Positions 13,905-26,274 of a stretch of 64,000 bases of DNA are shown piece after piece (positions within the stretch are counted from its first letter, which is position 1; each line of letters starts with the position of its first letter). A program made the position numbers and the translations under genes. Source of the stretch: Parasponia andersonii (taxonomy: Eukaryota; Streptophyta; Magnoliopsida; Rosales; Cannabaceae). The stretch is taken from assembly GCA_002914805.1 (NCBI GenBank), contig JXTB01000713.1, forward strand, positions 100,559 through 164,558, read 5' to 3'. The notes below the pieces were generated by a model. That model did no database searches, was not told the origin of the DNA, and was given only the letters and a program-made list of their open reading frames with translations.

Positions 13905-14114
13905 ACTTGTTTTTTTTTAAAAAAAATAAAAGTGAGGTTTAACTAATGACCTTCACTTATTATAAATTAAAAGAATATACCTAATATACTACCCAATCCT
14001 CACCCCACTCTATTAGGGATAATAGATTTTCACATCTTTCTCTGGTATGACTCGAACCAAGGACCGAGATCTTAAGTAGTGGATGCTCTTACCACTTGAA
14101 CCAATCCACTTCGT
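13905..14114 (-). mobile_element. tRNA-derived SINE inserted in copia LTR
   Basis: On the minus strand, a 210-bp insert carries an RNA polymerase III A-box-like TGGTTCAAGTGGTAAGAG near its 5' end and a B box GGTTCGAGTC about 35 bp later, and ends in an A-rich tail (the T/A runs at 13910-13929). It is flanked by a perfect 13-bp direct repeat TTTAATCTTACTC at 13892-13904 and 14115-14127. Tail, internal promoter and a long target duplication are the hallmarks of LINE-mobilised SINEs. It must be younger than the LTR it sits in. Confidence 0.85.
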
Positions 14115-15014
14115 TTTAATCTTACTCGCTCTTATTTTAAAGATAACAAATATTTGATTTAGTACTAATGATTTAACTTGAGTGTATAGTGAAATAGTTT
14201 TAAAGTTCTAACTCAAGTTAATCAATGAATCAAACTTGAAAATAGATGTATATAGATCTATTAGAATCAAACTTGAAGATGAAAAATTAAGATACTAGAC
14301 TATACTTAGATAAGGTATATTTCATACTTAGTTTTGTATTTGATTTAGCTTATTGCATATAGATCTCTTTGTATTAGCTCATACTTTTAAAAAAAATTTC
14401 AAATACTTTCAAAATAATTTTCAAACTATCTCGATGTTAAAATGATTATTTTATCTTAGAAATTTGAAAATAAATATCATTTTTAATTTGGCTACTATTC
14501 CATCAAAAAGTCCATTTTTAGTATTAAAAATATTTGAAAAATAATAGAATTTAAAATATCGACCAAAAATGAACTAATAAAATCAATTCATGGTTTCTTG
14601 TCCTAAAATGGTCAACCACAACAACTTGGTCATTTGACCGTCGGAGTTGAACGTCACTATCAGACTACAATAGCTAGTAAAAATGGTCGACCACTTTTTG
14701 AGATGGTCAAATACTTTTTCTGGTAAAAAACTAGTAACAGATATAAATAGCTAGTTTTTTAAGATAGTTTTAGATAGAGTCAAATTTGATGACTTAGAAA
14801 TAGAAAGGATGAACCTACATTGATACCCAATCAGTTTCTAAGTGCAAAAGCTCTCTTTTACTTAACTTTAACTTTCAAATCATATTGAGTCAATCTTAGA
14901 GCATCCATTATGCATTATTCTCAAATCTCATAAGCCAAAATTGTATTCATTACTTTTGTGATGAGAGTTTTTCAGTTTGTTTACTTTTGATTATTGTAAA
15001 ACTATTTGAGTTAA

Positions 15015-15242
15015 GGTGAGGTTGGTACCGGAGTCATACACAACCTGTGCATATGTGAGGTTATCACTAGAGTCTAAATAACTCGATTTAGATGAGGTTG
15101 TTAGCGGAGTATAAACAACCCGAGTATAGGTGACATTGCCACTGAAGTCTAAACAACTTATGTATTAATGAGGTTGGCACTATTGTCTAAACAATCTGTA
15201 CAAGTGAAGTTGATAGTGGAGTCTAAACAATCTATGGTTAAG
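15015..15242 (+). repeat. Degenerate ~39-bp minisatellite in LTR
   Basis: About six diverged units follow each other, each with a GTGAGGTTG-like start, a GGAGTCTAAACAAC-like middle and a variable tail. Unit starts are near 15016, 15055, 15098, 15132, 15170 and 15207. The repeats lie in the R/U5-side half of the copia LTR. Confidence 0.8.
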
Positions 15243-15605
15243 CGTGATAGAGGTAGATTTAAGATTATTGTAAAAGTGTGAGTGTGCTTAAAAAGAATTC
15301 ACTCCATTTGTACATGGGTCAGTCAAGTCCATAATCTTGATTAGATAGTGGAAACTTTGAAACAAGTTGCAGAAGGCCGAGGACGTAGACAAACCATTAT
15401 GCTTGTCGAATCTAGTAAAAATAACGTTATCAATCTCTTTGTTCTTGTATCTTTAATTTATTTATTTTGAAACTGGGCTTGTTTATTTGCTATTTTTACT
15501 TGTTCCAGTCATTGTTTGCATATTTTAATTATTTAATTTGAAAAATATGTGAAAATTTTTAAAATTCAATTCACTCTCACTTTTGGATTAACTAATATTA
15601 GGACA

Positions 15606-16034
15606 ATAAATAAGAGAAAAAAATAATTAAGACGAAAATAATTTATTAGGCTTCATTTTTGTGTCTATTTTATCAATTTTTGATATCTGTATATCTATTT
15701 TATACGAACTATACGTGTTTTGAGATTGATGATTAGCATTTTTGGCTATATTCGGTCATTTCTTAATAGTGTTTGAAAAACGGCTATTTATTAAACAAAG
15801 ACCTAACATTCGGCCATTCTGATAAAAACCCCTTTGAATAAAAGTTATTGGGCCGAACGGGGGCTCAGTCCGTGACGAGCCAGATGAAGTTGAACGTGTA
15901 GCCTAAGCGTATACCGGAGTAAAAACATGTACACGTGTCCAATTGTGGTTATCGATACTGCACTTCCCCAAAATTTCCGATGATACACATAATTTTCTCG
16001 CCAAAATTTCCCATCCTTTCCCAGGAAACTTTTT
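15606..16034. other. Upstream region of F-box gene
   Basis: No gene seen. The stretch separates the copia LTR end from the F-box start codon and must contain the promoter and 5' leader. An ACGT-core palindrome, TGTACACGTGTCC, lies near 15929, about 100 bp upstream of the ATG, and contains a CACGTG G-box. No clear TATA box was picked out. Confidence 0.45.
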
Positions 16035-18183
16035 ATGGCAAATTGGTCACAGCTTCCCGCCGATCTCCTCGTAGAAATCGCGAAACGCCTCGAGAGCCCA
16101 ATCTACCTCCTCCGTTTCCGATCCGTATGTTCCTCATGGCGATCCTCCGTCTCTCCCAGGCTTCGCAATCTACTGGGCCGCTTCCCCTTCCTCCCAAACG
16201 ACGGCATTTCCAGCACCAGCTGGGGTTTCGACCTAACCAAACGCAGGATTCTCCTCATGGGCTCGCCTCAGGATCCTAATCCGTCGGCCCCAGATCACTG
16301 GTTGGTCAAAATCGAGGAAAGCGTAACCGGTACGATGCTCCTCTTCAACCCCCTTTCAAGGTTTCAAATCAAGCCCTTGCCTGAAGATTTCCCAAGGGTA
16401 TTGGACTTATCCCAGTTTCGGGTTTTCGAATTGGGTCAAGAATACGTACTCCATTACATGCATTTTGGACCAATTCGTAACTTATTAGGCGATGCTGTTA
16501 ATCTGTATATGGAGAAAGTTGTGTTTAAGTTTTTGGGTTCTGAAAATGAAAGCTTTGTTCTGTTTACGATTCATGTTTCGGGGAGATTAGCTACGTATAA
16601 ATCTGGGGATAAGCGCTGGACTATTATCCCTGATATGCCTTCTCCATATGATGACGTGATATTGTTCAAAGACAATTTCTATGCTGTTGACAGTACCGGG
16701 CGTACTGTGCTAGTTGGGTTGTCTTCAAATGTGGTTTTGGTTGCAAATCCTGTGTTTGGTGGTGACAAGAAGTTTTTGGTCGAGTCGCGTGGTCAGCTCC
16801 TCATGGTTGATATGTATCTAAGTATGTCTCCTCCAGGAGAGGATCCTGTTAATGACGAACTTTTCGAGCAATTTAATGGATGTTTGGGTGAGAGAACAGT
16901 TAGATTCATAGTTCATGAGCTGGATAGAGAGGCAAAGACGTGGAATGTGGTGAAAAGCTTGGGGGATCAGGTGTTGTTTTTGGGCGATGGTTGTACTTTC
17001 TCGGCGTCTGCTTCTGAGTTATCTGGCTGCAAGAGTTCTATAATTTTTAATGATAATTTCTTCTATAATGGTGGTGAAGAGGACGGTGTCTTCAGGGGTC
17101 GTGATATCGGTGTGTATGACCTAGGAAATGGTAGTATTGCACCTTTAGCTGATTATCCGGAGTATTCAAAGCTGTTCTGGCCACCGCCATGTTGGATTAC
17201 GTCGGCTACATCAGGAGTGAGTATATTTTCGTGCATTTTGAAGTTTTGACTTAATTCTAGTTTTCATTTTAAAGACTTGAGCCTTTGGTGGTATCAATAT
17301 ATAGCCAAGATGTGCTGGGTATTCGTGCTTTTTACACCATATCTAATCGCATTGATTTATAGTTTCTAAATAAAATTCTGGTAAAGAATCACTTCATAGT
17401 ATTATTCCCGAGCTTAATAGCTTTGCAGGATTAAGATGGCTGGACTAGTTATGTGATTGAGATTTGATTAGATTGATAGTCTTCCTTTAGGGTATCTACA
17501 TTGAACGTTTGCAGATATACCATTCTGCCGTTAGACCTATACTAGGGCCTTCCCAAGGTGGGAAGTTCTGTAAGGAAAAACAATAAATACAAAGAATTAA
17601 TACGTCTGTACTAGCAGCTATGTCAACTATTGAATTTTCTAAGTGATTGAAGTTCTGTCCTAGCCATTGTCAAATCGTTTCTTGTGTCTGTTGTATCAAG
17701 TATGCGCAACTTATGTGTATGACTTTGTCTAAGCTATAGAACTTAGGTCTTACTTGAAGAAGAAGAAGAAGAAAAAAAAAAAAAAAGAAGCTAAAAGTAT
17801 AAAATCTACGTGTTCTCGATAATCTAGGATTCTATATTAATCACTATATAAGACACTATCCTAAATTCCTATGGTAGTCCAAAATTCAAAGTTTTTGTAA
17901 TCCAACCTAAGCTTAATGGCACTTCACAATCACAGAGTGCTTTGTTTGATTTTGCATGTAATTTTGACTGGTTTAAGTAGCAATTAAGTTAAATGGAGAT
18001 CAAATCCATGATTAAAGGTGTTCGATTTAGTTGACTTTTCTAAATATCTGCCTGGCAATATTGTTCTTTAACCATTTCATGATTTTATTTTATTTTATTT
18101 CTTTTTTACATTGGAAGGCAGCGTCAACTGATTCAGTGAAGGCAACCCAGGTGCAAGCTGGATTAGAAGAACTGTCCTTGTAA
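16035..18183 (+). CDS. F-box protein with DUF295-type C-terminal domain
   Basis: Probable substrate-recognition subunit of an SCF ubiquitin ligase. An F-box occupies residues 4-45 (WSQLPADLLVEIAKRLESPI, then RFRSVCSSWRSS). The C-terminal part (CKSSIIFNDNFFY, then DIGVYDLGNGSI near residues 340-375) matches the DUF295/KIB-type beta-propeller seen in SKIP23-like plant F-box proteins. Exon 1 is 16035-17216, with donor GTGAGT. The acceptor I prefer is at 18118, giving a 22-codon second exon, stop at 18181 and 415 aa. If the intron is retained, translation stops at 17249 with 404 aa. A nearer-consensus acceptor three bases on gives an early stop, so the second exon is less certain. The target protein cannot be inferred. 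Confidence 0.88.
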
Positions 18184-19836
18184 TTCCATGAAGTGAATTG
18201 ATTCGCAGCTGTTTTGGCCGTCTAAATGGTAAGTCAATACTCTCATAATCATTTCATTAAGTTGACAATTGAGGTCTTAATTGACGTAAAAACACTCAAG
18301 TTCAGGCAAACTAATGCCTGGTTGGATGCTTACCGAGGGCCACAATGGTGCTTTGTGCATGTGCATGATTTCCGAGACTGATATTACCCGGGTGCTTATC
18401 AGCAAATTATTGCATATAATTTCGCCTGTGTCTTTGATGGAATAATCTGACGCTTATCTTTCTTTTGAATGTAAAGCAATATAATTTTTATTTTTTTCTC
18501 AATGGAGGTTTTTTTTTTTAATGTAATTTATTTTATTGCTTGTAAATGAATAAACGAATCATTAAATTATTACAGACATATAGCTATCATGCTTTCTTGC
18601 AATCTATCCGTTTTACCCGGACTTTGCTGCCAAGCCAACCTCAGAAAATAACGTTTTAGGCACTTTTACTAATCCGTAATGTTAAGAAAGCGTAATGGAA
18701 AAAGTTTCAGGAATAAATGAGAATAAATCAGTTACCAAAATTTGATTCCTTTCCTGTGGTTACTCATCTATGTATTGGGATTGGTTTCAGTTATATTTAC
18801 CTACCTATAAACAATTTTAGAGCTGAACTAAATTATTATTAGTATTTTTATTGTTTAAATGAAAAATACAGCTAAATTGAATTTCTCTTTCCATTTTTTT
18901 TTTCCAAATCGTGTGTAGACTGTAGACCTAAATTGCGCAAATTTTATTTGAATTTTTTTTTTTGAAAAGCCTCGTCATTCTTGTCCTGTACAGTCCTGAT
19001 TGTGTACTGAAAGAGGTTGACAATAAGTTATCTCAAATGCCCGAGCAGCGGTTAATGGGCTGGACTGTAAATTCGCTGGGATAGAAAGAATTTGAAAAAA
19101 AAAATGGCTTCGATCACTTGAGGAATGATGGAAAATTAAAGGGGAAAAAAAAAANNTGATGTTTTTTTTTTTTTTTTTTGGTGTTCTTTTCGCTACGCAT
19201 TAGTAAGAATGGATTTGCACGAGGAAGTTCCAATTTGATTCATGCTCCTCCATCTCGCTCATGTCAACATTAAAGAGAAGAAAAAATTCTTAAAATGGTT
19301 TTGTCTTTCATTATCACTGGACATATGTATTGAGGTAGACGAATTATGTTGGCCTTCTTGCGATATCAGGCTCAACAAGTAAACACTACGAAACTACACT
19401 GAAAAATTCTTTTGATCTAATATTATTTTCTAACGAGTATTGCCAAATTCCATAAATCAACAACTAAGAATTGAACTCATACCAAAAAAACATTGGACAA
19501 TCTCTGAGGCCATAATGCAATTAAGAAAAACTTGGTTCTAATAAAGTGATAAACAACAATCCTCCGAGTTAAGTTGGCCTCGGACTGGACGGTAATAAAG
19601 ATTTCACAACACCACCAAGTGTAAAACAAGGATAATACTCTTACTTCATATATAACATTATGAAAGTCATGGTCAAAACTTTAACCTAAGCTAAATCGCT
19701 AAGATCCTACTGCTAAAGAATATACAATGCTTTAACCCACCAATATATACCATCAAGAACCACAAAGGAGTTTGTAATTTCGTTGGGAATATGGATTAAC
19801 TTCTTTAGGTCAATGTCAGATGATAAGTTGCTTCAC
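18184..19836. other. Intergenic between convergent genes
   Basis: No gene recognised. The left part probably holds the 3' UTR of the F-box gene, with a polyadenylation-like AATGAATAAACG near 18546. The right end holds the 3' UTR of the minus-strand RopGEF gene. Long T and A runs lie at 19145-19181 around two unknown bases. Confidence 0.5.
19155..19156. other. Two ambiguous bases in homopolymer
   Basis: Two N positions sit between an A run and a T run. They mark a sequencing or assembly uncertainty, so homopolymer lengths here should not be trusted. Confidence 0.95.
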
Positions 19837-22447
19837 TCAATCTCGCTCAGGAGCATCCCCACTGGTACGTCTAGCGCTAAGGTTCCCAACATATGACCAT
19901 ACCCTATCGATATCCGCTGCAACAAATCTTTCTGGATTTTGGTCTTGTGCTTCCTTAAGACAGGTCTTGTTTAGAGCAAAAGATCTTCCAGGACTTCCAC
20001 TGAGCGGCGTCGAAGAGAACAATGTTGGCGTTGCAAGAGGTGAGGCAAAAGGAGTATGATGTATGGAGAAAGGGCTAGGAGACATCTTCTTCTGGATAGG
20101 AGGACCACCAACACCATTTCTGCCGAAGCGACGAGGCATTGATTCTGAAACAGCACTTTGCTTGACAGCATCATCAACAAAGAGGATATCATCAATCCTT
20201 GCCATTATGTTAAAAGCTAGACTCTCCATCACCCTCGAGTAGCTCTCGAGAATTGACTGCCCCACATCCTTCGAGGAGAACGGAAATTCTATTAATAACG
20301 CAAACAAATCCTAGAATGCATTTTCAATTTTTTGGTTTAAACAAACAGAAATGAGAAGATACTTTCCTACAATACATACTTTATTGTATTGAATTTTGTT
20401 CATGTCCAGTGCAGTCTGTGGGAGGGCAGGGAAACGAAGTCTTAGGCTGCGGAGGAGAGATTCTGCTCGTTGGGCTAGCAAGAAATTCTTATCAGTATCA
20501 GAAATAAGGCCTTTGACCTTGCCACCCCAAGATGAATGCTTTCCTTTCTTATCAGTTGACTGTTTCCTATGGTCTTTTTTCTTCCAAATATACACAGCTG
20601 CCTCAATCCTGTTAGCTATCTCAAGAGTCAGATGTTCCGATGAGAGGTCCAGACAATCAAGAAGACACTCTGGGAAGAACTTATCAGTTGTTACATAGCG
20701 ATAAATGAGATCCCCGAGACAAGCTTTTCCAGTCTGGTTTAACAGGAAAACAAATAATATTAGTCATCAATCACGTTAAAACGATAGGTTTTCCATCAAA
20801 TTCAGTACACTCTTAACAGCAACAAACTGTTACTTCCGATCTCCAAACACAGTTGTCTTCAGAAAATTGAACAGGTACGAATAAGAATGCTCAGATAACA
20901 AGAGCACCAACTATGAAAGAAATAAACATAAACCACAAATTGCAAATCAATAAAATTGAACGGAATGCGTTTAAAAAAAATGCTAAACAAAAGAATCCAG
21001 GTTGGTTAGATGTAACGAATTAGACACCTTGGGTAATGACTCCAAGTATGCTCTGGGAATCTCCATCTCAGAAAGAACGTCACTATTGATGGCCATTGCA
21101 GCTTTTAGTATCTGATTGGTACATTCCCTACATTGCAGCAACCTCTTCCTGGCATCCTCGGACAATCCATTTGGGGGAACTTTCGGATAGGGCAGCCACC
21201 ACTTCTCTTCCTGCCTAATTGAAGGCCTCCCACCAATCATGTATCCGTTGTCATCATTAGAATCGTCAAGAGCTACACCCCGATCAGCATACGAAAATTC
21301 GGTATTGCAAAACCCATCAAGGATAGTAAGAAGCATTGCATCAAGCTTTTTCAAGGCAGGGAGATTCATGTATAAGTCCGAGCGAGGCTGACTCACCATG
21401 ACTTCAAATGTGCCCCCACCTGGGAACTGCTGTTTGGAAGGTACAAGCTCAACAATCGAATCACTAACGCATAATAGCAACTCCATTTCTCTGCGCCACA
21501 TTTCCTTTTTCTGCTGCGCAAGAGGCTCTAACCTCCAAAGCTCGCCAAACACAGAAGCTGCCATCACAAACCAAAATTTCAATTCGGCAAAACATCAATG
21601 ATACAAATATTCATAAAAATACAACCATGAAAACCATTGTACTCAGAGGAACGGAGATAAACCCGAAAGATTAGTTATGGCATTAGAGATGGCAAGAGCA
21701 GTACAGACTCCTTTTCCTCCTCCAGACATATCTTCTCCAAGCAGAAGCTTAGCAAACTTCTCCTTCATCATCTCAACCTCTGCAGATTCATAGCGACTTC
21801 TCAAGCTTGATTATCAAGAAATTGTAGACTCAACATCTACTAGTCTACATATTACTTAAAAAAGAATTATTCCCATTACGCATTTGACTTACGAAAAAAT
21901 TAATGCAAATCCCCTTCCAATTCTAATTCTAATATTTCCCAAAAATTAGTTTCAAGTAAAGAGTATTCAATATTTTCCCGGGAAACAAACAACAAAAATG
22001 GGATCACACCCAAAAGAGAAAAATCAAAACAACTACAACATAATTGCAAGATCTCAAAGTTAAGTTTTTTTTTTTCCCCAGTTAATTTTTCGCAGCAAAA
22101 CATTAAGAACAAATTTTCTTCAAAACCACTTTTAGAAATAGGCAATAAATAATTAATATACCGGAGAACTCATAATCTCGCTTCTCTGGCCTGACGTCCC
22201 AACTGAGCAAATCCTTCCCTCCGATAAACGGAAGCGTAATCGGCGCCGGAAAAGAGAATTTCTCGGCGGCCGGGCGTGGAGACGACGACATCGAACTGGA
22301 AGCTCCTTCGGCTTCGAACCTCCGGCACGAGAAGCTACTGCAACTCTCGGACTCGCTCACGTCGGCGCTGAGGCTGTAACTCCCGCACCGCTCGCTCAGC
22401 TGATCGGAGGAGCCGCCGCCGTCGTCGTCGGACGAGACGCTTCCCAT
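19837..22447 (-). CDS. ROPGEF1: Rop guanine nucleotide exchange factor, PRONE type
   Basis: Activates plant Rho GTPases (ROPs) at the plasma membrane, controlling polar growth (family knowledge). Exons I infer: 22447-22162, 21779-21663, 21557-21028, 20733-20380, 20268-19837. Phases agree, giving 572 aa. The serine-rich N-terminus has [18 protein letters not shown] and [13 protein letters not shown], which I associate with RopGEF1-type proteins. The PRONE domain runs from about residue 95 ([20 protein letters not shown]) to about 470, with [20 protein letters not shown], a [13 protein letters not shown] block and [19 protein letters not shown]. The C-terminus ends in [13 protein letters not shown], as in relatives. 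I chose the ATG at 22447 (MGSVSSDDD) because homologs start there; an in-frame ATG at 22474 would add nine residues. Orthology to RopGEF1 specifically is likely, not proven. Confidence 0.92.
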
Positions 22448-22622
22448 TGTTGAAGATTCCGACCCTAGGTTCACCAGATCTCAGGCTCACATTCGCTTCC
22501 GTGGAGGCGCACCGCAGCGGATTACGACCGACAATTACGGTTCGGCGTGGTCTTCCAAAAGAAAAAAATCTCCAGTAGTAGGAGTGGTAGTGATGAAAAA
22601 TGAAAAAGCAGATAAAGGACTC

Positions 22623-22680
22623 TCACTCTCAGACTGCTCTACTCTTTCTCTCTCTCTCAAATGCTATCTTTCTCTCTCTA
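22623..22680 (-). promoter_or_regulatory. GAGA-type microsatellite upstream of RopGEF
   Basis: The plus strand is CT-rich, so relative to the minus-strand gene this is a GAGAGA tract 175-235 bp before the start codon. GA repeats in plant leaders and promoters are bound by BPC/GAGA-binding proteins (family knowledge); use here is inferred. Confidence 0.45.
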
Positions 22681-22872
22681 AAATGAGCAAATGTGGCGTT
22701 GGTGTATGGACCGTTACTGATGATGATGATGATGAGCTAAAGCCCACAATAAAAGCAAAAGTGACGGCGTCTGCAGGGGGTTGTCTTTCCGTAATAGAAC
22801 CCGACAAGGTGCCCTCTTTGAGTGGGACCCATCCTAACGTGCTGTCCTCATGATTTAAAGCGTTTGTCTCTA

Positions 22873-22928
22873 TGACGTGGCAACTTTAGCTGACGTGGAT
22901 GGGCCCGTCTTGACGGATAATCCGTCAA
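22873..22928. promoter_or_regulatory. Paired TGACGTGG sites and 19-bp palindrome
   Basis: TGACGTGG occurs twice in direct orientation at 22873-22880 and 22891-22898, 18 bp apart, each containing the ACGT core bound by bZIP factors. A perfect 19-bp palindrome TTGACGGATAATCCGTCAA follows at 22910-22928. The cluster is 430-480 bp upstream of the RopGEF start codon. Confidence 0.5.
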
Positions 22929-25180
22929 TTTTTAGACGGCGTTTGTTTTTTGTTTTTTGTTTTTTCTATATCTTTTGCCCTTTTGCCTTCTTTTGGTTTC
23001 GCGCGGAAGAAGAAAAAGAATGGGAAAAACGGACGTTGATGCGGGCTCTTCTCCCCAAGCGTCGGATTAATTTAATGTTTGGTCTCATCGCATTCAGCGA
23101 AAATCAGTACGAAATGCTAATTACGGATTTGTTTAGTAAATGTAATTGGGTATTTAATTCTCATTAAACGTGTTTACTGTCAAGTATGATCTGGACCGTC
23201 GATTGTGCGTATGAATTAGATCATGACAAAGGCGGGACCAAGAGGATAAGTTGGGACGGGTCCCACAGGAACTTTCGCCCAGTTCCGCTTTGCTGGAACG
23301 AATCTTCCTATTACTCACTGGCAAAAGCCTGAGCTTGTGTGGAATGGAAGTATTCAGATATGGTCTACGTATTTATAAATGTACAGTATATACGTTTACG
23401 TATTTTTCATTTTCCAATTTTTTTAGATATTCAAAGAGAGAATGGACTTGGCTAAATAGAGATTCTCGTGACACGTGGCTTCTCATGATTCGATATAAGG
23501 GATTTTTTTTTTCTCTTTTTATGACATTGTTCGAATTATTTGGTTACGAGAAAAAGCCAGCTCTAAAATTGATCAATTTCGGCCAATGATCTTGAATAGA
23601 TTACAAGTAAAAGTAGGTGAGAAGAGCTGAGGTAAGGACCACCGTAGCACTCCATGCACGTGACCATCCTTGGTGGCCTTGGGGACAAGACAGCATAGGT
23701 CGGCTGGTCGGATACAGCACTTTTCGTGAAATGACCATTTGTTTTGTTTGTTTTAACATCAACGGTTCGTAGACCAAAATTTACTCGATTTTTTTCATTT
23801 ATGGCATGTTGATTTTAGCCAAATCCGGACCGTTGGATCAAAATCGAGTGGAGATCTGATTAATAATGTCGTTGACTCTTTGGTTAGCCGTAAGTATAAT
23901 CGTTGACCGTGTGATTTGGTTCTATAATTATCAGTAAGTAATTAATATGGGTTGTATGATTTCTGACCTGCATTTGTTAATTGTTTTGTTTTCTGCGAAA
24001 TATGGATTCCATGCGATTAGGGGCGGATTACCATGAGTTATAAAGACAATCAATAATCCCGAAAAATTTTGGGGGAATAATTTAATTAACAAGCTGTTGA
24101 TTCGTATGCATAAGGCAGCTAATACCCATAGACCTGTTGACTAAATTTTCAAAATTCCAGCCGAAATCAAAATTTGGAAATCAATTCATATTATTTGGTT
24201 CGATTTTCTTTTTCTTTTTGGTAATTGTTTGATATAGATTTATATATATATATTATATATAAAAGTAGGATATTCAAATCTTAGACCTAAGATCATAATT
24301 GTTCGATGTAGTCAGTAGCTAAGTTTTTATGCTTTTGCTTACTAAATCGTGATAGGGATTAGAAGCTTTCAGAAAATGGGTTAAAAGTGAAACTATGGGA
24401 AAAAGTAAACATTAAACTGAAATGTTTATTAACTTTTTTGAGGAATGGACATTTATAAATTTCCTAATAATATTGGAACTATAAATTAAAATGAATTAAC
24501 TATTAAAATGTAGTTATTGGGATATTTTTCCCCAACTAATTACAAATTGACACATGACAAGATTTACTTAAGTCCGTAATAAGCTAAATTAAGTTCCTCA
24601 CGACCCTATTTAAAGTATAATCAATTAGTCAGTAACATATTAACATATTATGTGATATTAGGTGCACTAATATATGATTTACTTTTTGATAACTACTCTC
24701 CTAATATCACAATACTACAATGATATTTCAACTTGTTATTAGTTTATTCTAATTAATAAATTAGGTCATACATGACATGACATCAATTGAAGTGTAACTA
24801 TAATTAGTTAATAATAAATCTACGTATCTACTGCAATTCCTCCTTCTCCTCTCCTAATTAAATACGTGAAGGATTTTTTGTTTTTGTTTTGTCATTAGTA
24901 TGTCTATGTTTTGAACCCTTATCTAGGAAGTAAACCTTGGCACTATTTTTTTTCCCCGTTAAAAGAGCAATTATTGTTAGTAATCGTACTTATTTTTAGT
25001 TAAAAATACCAATTGCTGCTGAAAAGTCAAAATTAACCTTCAATTTTATAACTTTTTAGGAACATTTATCAATTTTGACTAAATTTTAAAGTAGATGATA
25101 AAAAAAATAGACAAAAATTAATTATTTACAAAACTATACTTCTTTTTTTTTTTAATTATTTTAAAGCAAAGGCTTTGGAG
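22929..25180. other. Intergenic AT-rich region
   Basis: No gene recognised. The short open frames here lack codon structure or homology that I can see. A run of alternating T and A near 24241-24262 could form a hairpin. It probably includes the distal promoter of the RopGEF gene. Confidence 0.5.
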
Positions 25181-25182
25181 TT

Positions 25183-25870
25183 TTAAAATTGTCCAACAAT
25201 ACTACTTCTAGTAAAAAGCTCCACTTGTAGAAAAATTTTGACCAAGGTCAAATACAAAAAAATAAAATAAAATAAAACGCCAAACATATGTTCGACCATG
25301 GTGGAAAACCAATCTACAGGTTTGAGATTTCGCTTATAAAGTTTCAAGCAACGTGCATACGGGGATCCAAACGGACTGGAGCTTGGAGTTCGAGTCAGAG
25401 AGTGAGGATTTAATGGATTTGAAATCGAATAGGAGAGATCGAAGGTTGTCAACGACAAAGATGAAGTTCTGGTAGTGAGCCCTGCAAATCTCTTCGATCT
25501 CAGAATCTTTGGAGCAAGCGAAGTGGTGGAGGTAGGTCTGAAGGGGCCCCCAAGTCCTAAGTTCCTAACCATTTGCATACCACCTAGGAGATTAGGAGTT
25601 GGTCGAGTTTGTCGAGTTTGTCCTTTACTGTTGGGCGATTTTCAAGGGGTTTTTTGGGAATTCACCCGCTGCAGTGGTAAGGATGGCGTAAGCTGGATGG
25701 TTGGGCCAGTGGCCCATGTGGGCAACCAATGGATGGTGGCGGCGGCTAGCAATAGAGAAGCAACGCCTTGAGAAGAAGATTAGGGGTATCCAAGTCGTTT
25801 TAGACGAACGACAATTGAGTGGAGGATAATTTTGATAACATTTTATCACTATGAGTACGAGACTCATGAG
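25183..25870. other. Unidentified GC-richer segment with open frames
   Basis: Between two AT-rich stretches lies about 600 bp of higher GC with open frames on both strands: plus 25475-25771 (98 codons), minus 25183-25578 (131 codons) and minus 25625-25867 (80 codons). I do not recognise any of the products. The opposed frames and lack of motifs suggest a gene or element fragment or a captured piece rather than an intact gene. It sits directly beside the copia LTR starting at 25934. Confidence 0.35.
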
Positions 25871-25933
25871 GACATTAATAGACCTTTTGTGTGTAAAGGT
25901 CCCAACTTTGTAAATTATTAATAAGGTTAGTTA

Positions 25934-26274
25934 TGTTATAAATAATATAGAAAGTATATAATATAAGAGCTTAAGAATACTAATGTTAAACTAAAAATAT
26001 TGATGTGAGAAAATATTTTCTTTTCTATTTTTCACACTTTTTTTATTTATTTTCTTTTTGTTCATCTTTTAAGTGAAATTGAAAAGTTTATTTATAGGTC
26101 AATACAATCAATCTTAGTCATATACTTAATTGCCACTTATATAGCATCCATCCAAGAATACCTAACACACTAATTGAAAATTTTAACTTAACTTTTAATG
26201 GTTTATACATCACATGATGTAAAAGAAACAATTATTAAAATAATTTAATAGACATATAAATAGGAAATATTTCA
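25934..26274 (-). mobile_element. 3' LTR of copia element (left copy)
   Basis: 341 bp from TGTTATAAATAATAT to ...AAATATTTCA on the plus strand, closely matching 31710-32042 through its full length, including a TAAGAGCTTAAGAATACTAATG block. The termini are TG...CA. On the minus strand the sequence before it reads AAGGAGGAGTGTTA (26275-26288), a polypurine tract, so this is the 3' LTR. No clean 5-bp target duplication was found. Confidence 0.9.

Larger units (their letters stand above)
13875..15605 (+). mobile_element. 3' LTR of SIRE-type copia element
   Basis: The LTR begins with TGTTGAGA after the polypurine tract and appears to end in ...TTAGGACA at 15605, just past a CAATTCACTCTCACTTTTGG block that corresponds to the conserved C-rich 3' end of such LTRs. 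The length is about 1.73 kb, or about 1.5 kb without the SINE inserted at 13905-14114. It holds a degenerate minisatellite at 15015-15242. No matching 5' LTR was recognised upstream of 11042, so the element is truncated. Confidence 0.7.

Noticed and set aside
22877-23167. Plus-strand frame of 96 codons upstream of the RopGEF gene
   Set aside because: Phe-rich low-complexity product spanning probable promoter sites; no domain and no splice partner.
24241-24262. AT-rich palindrome as a terminator or hairpin gene
   Set aside because: It is a simple TA run; self-complementarity follows from the repeat itself.
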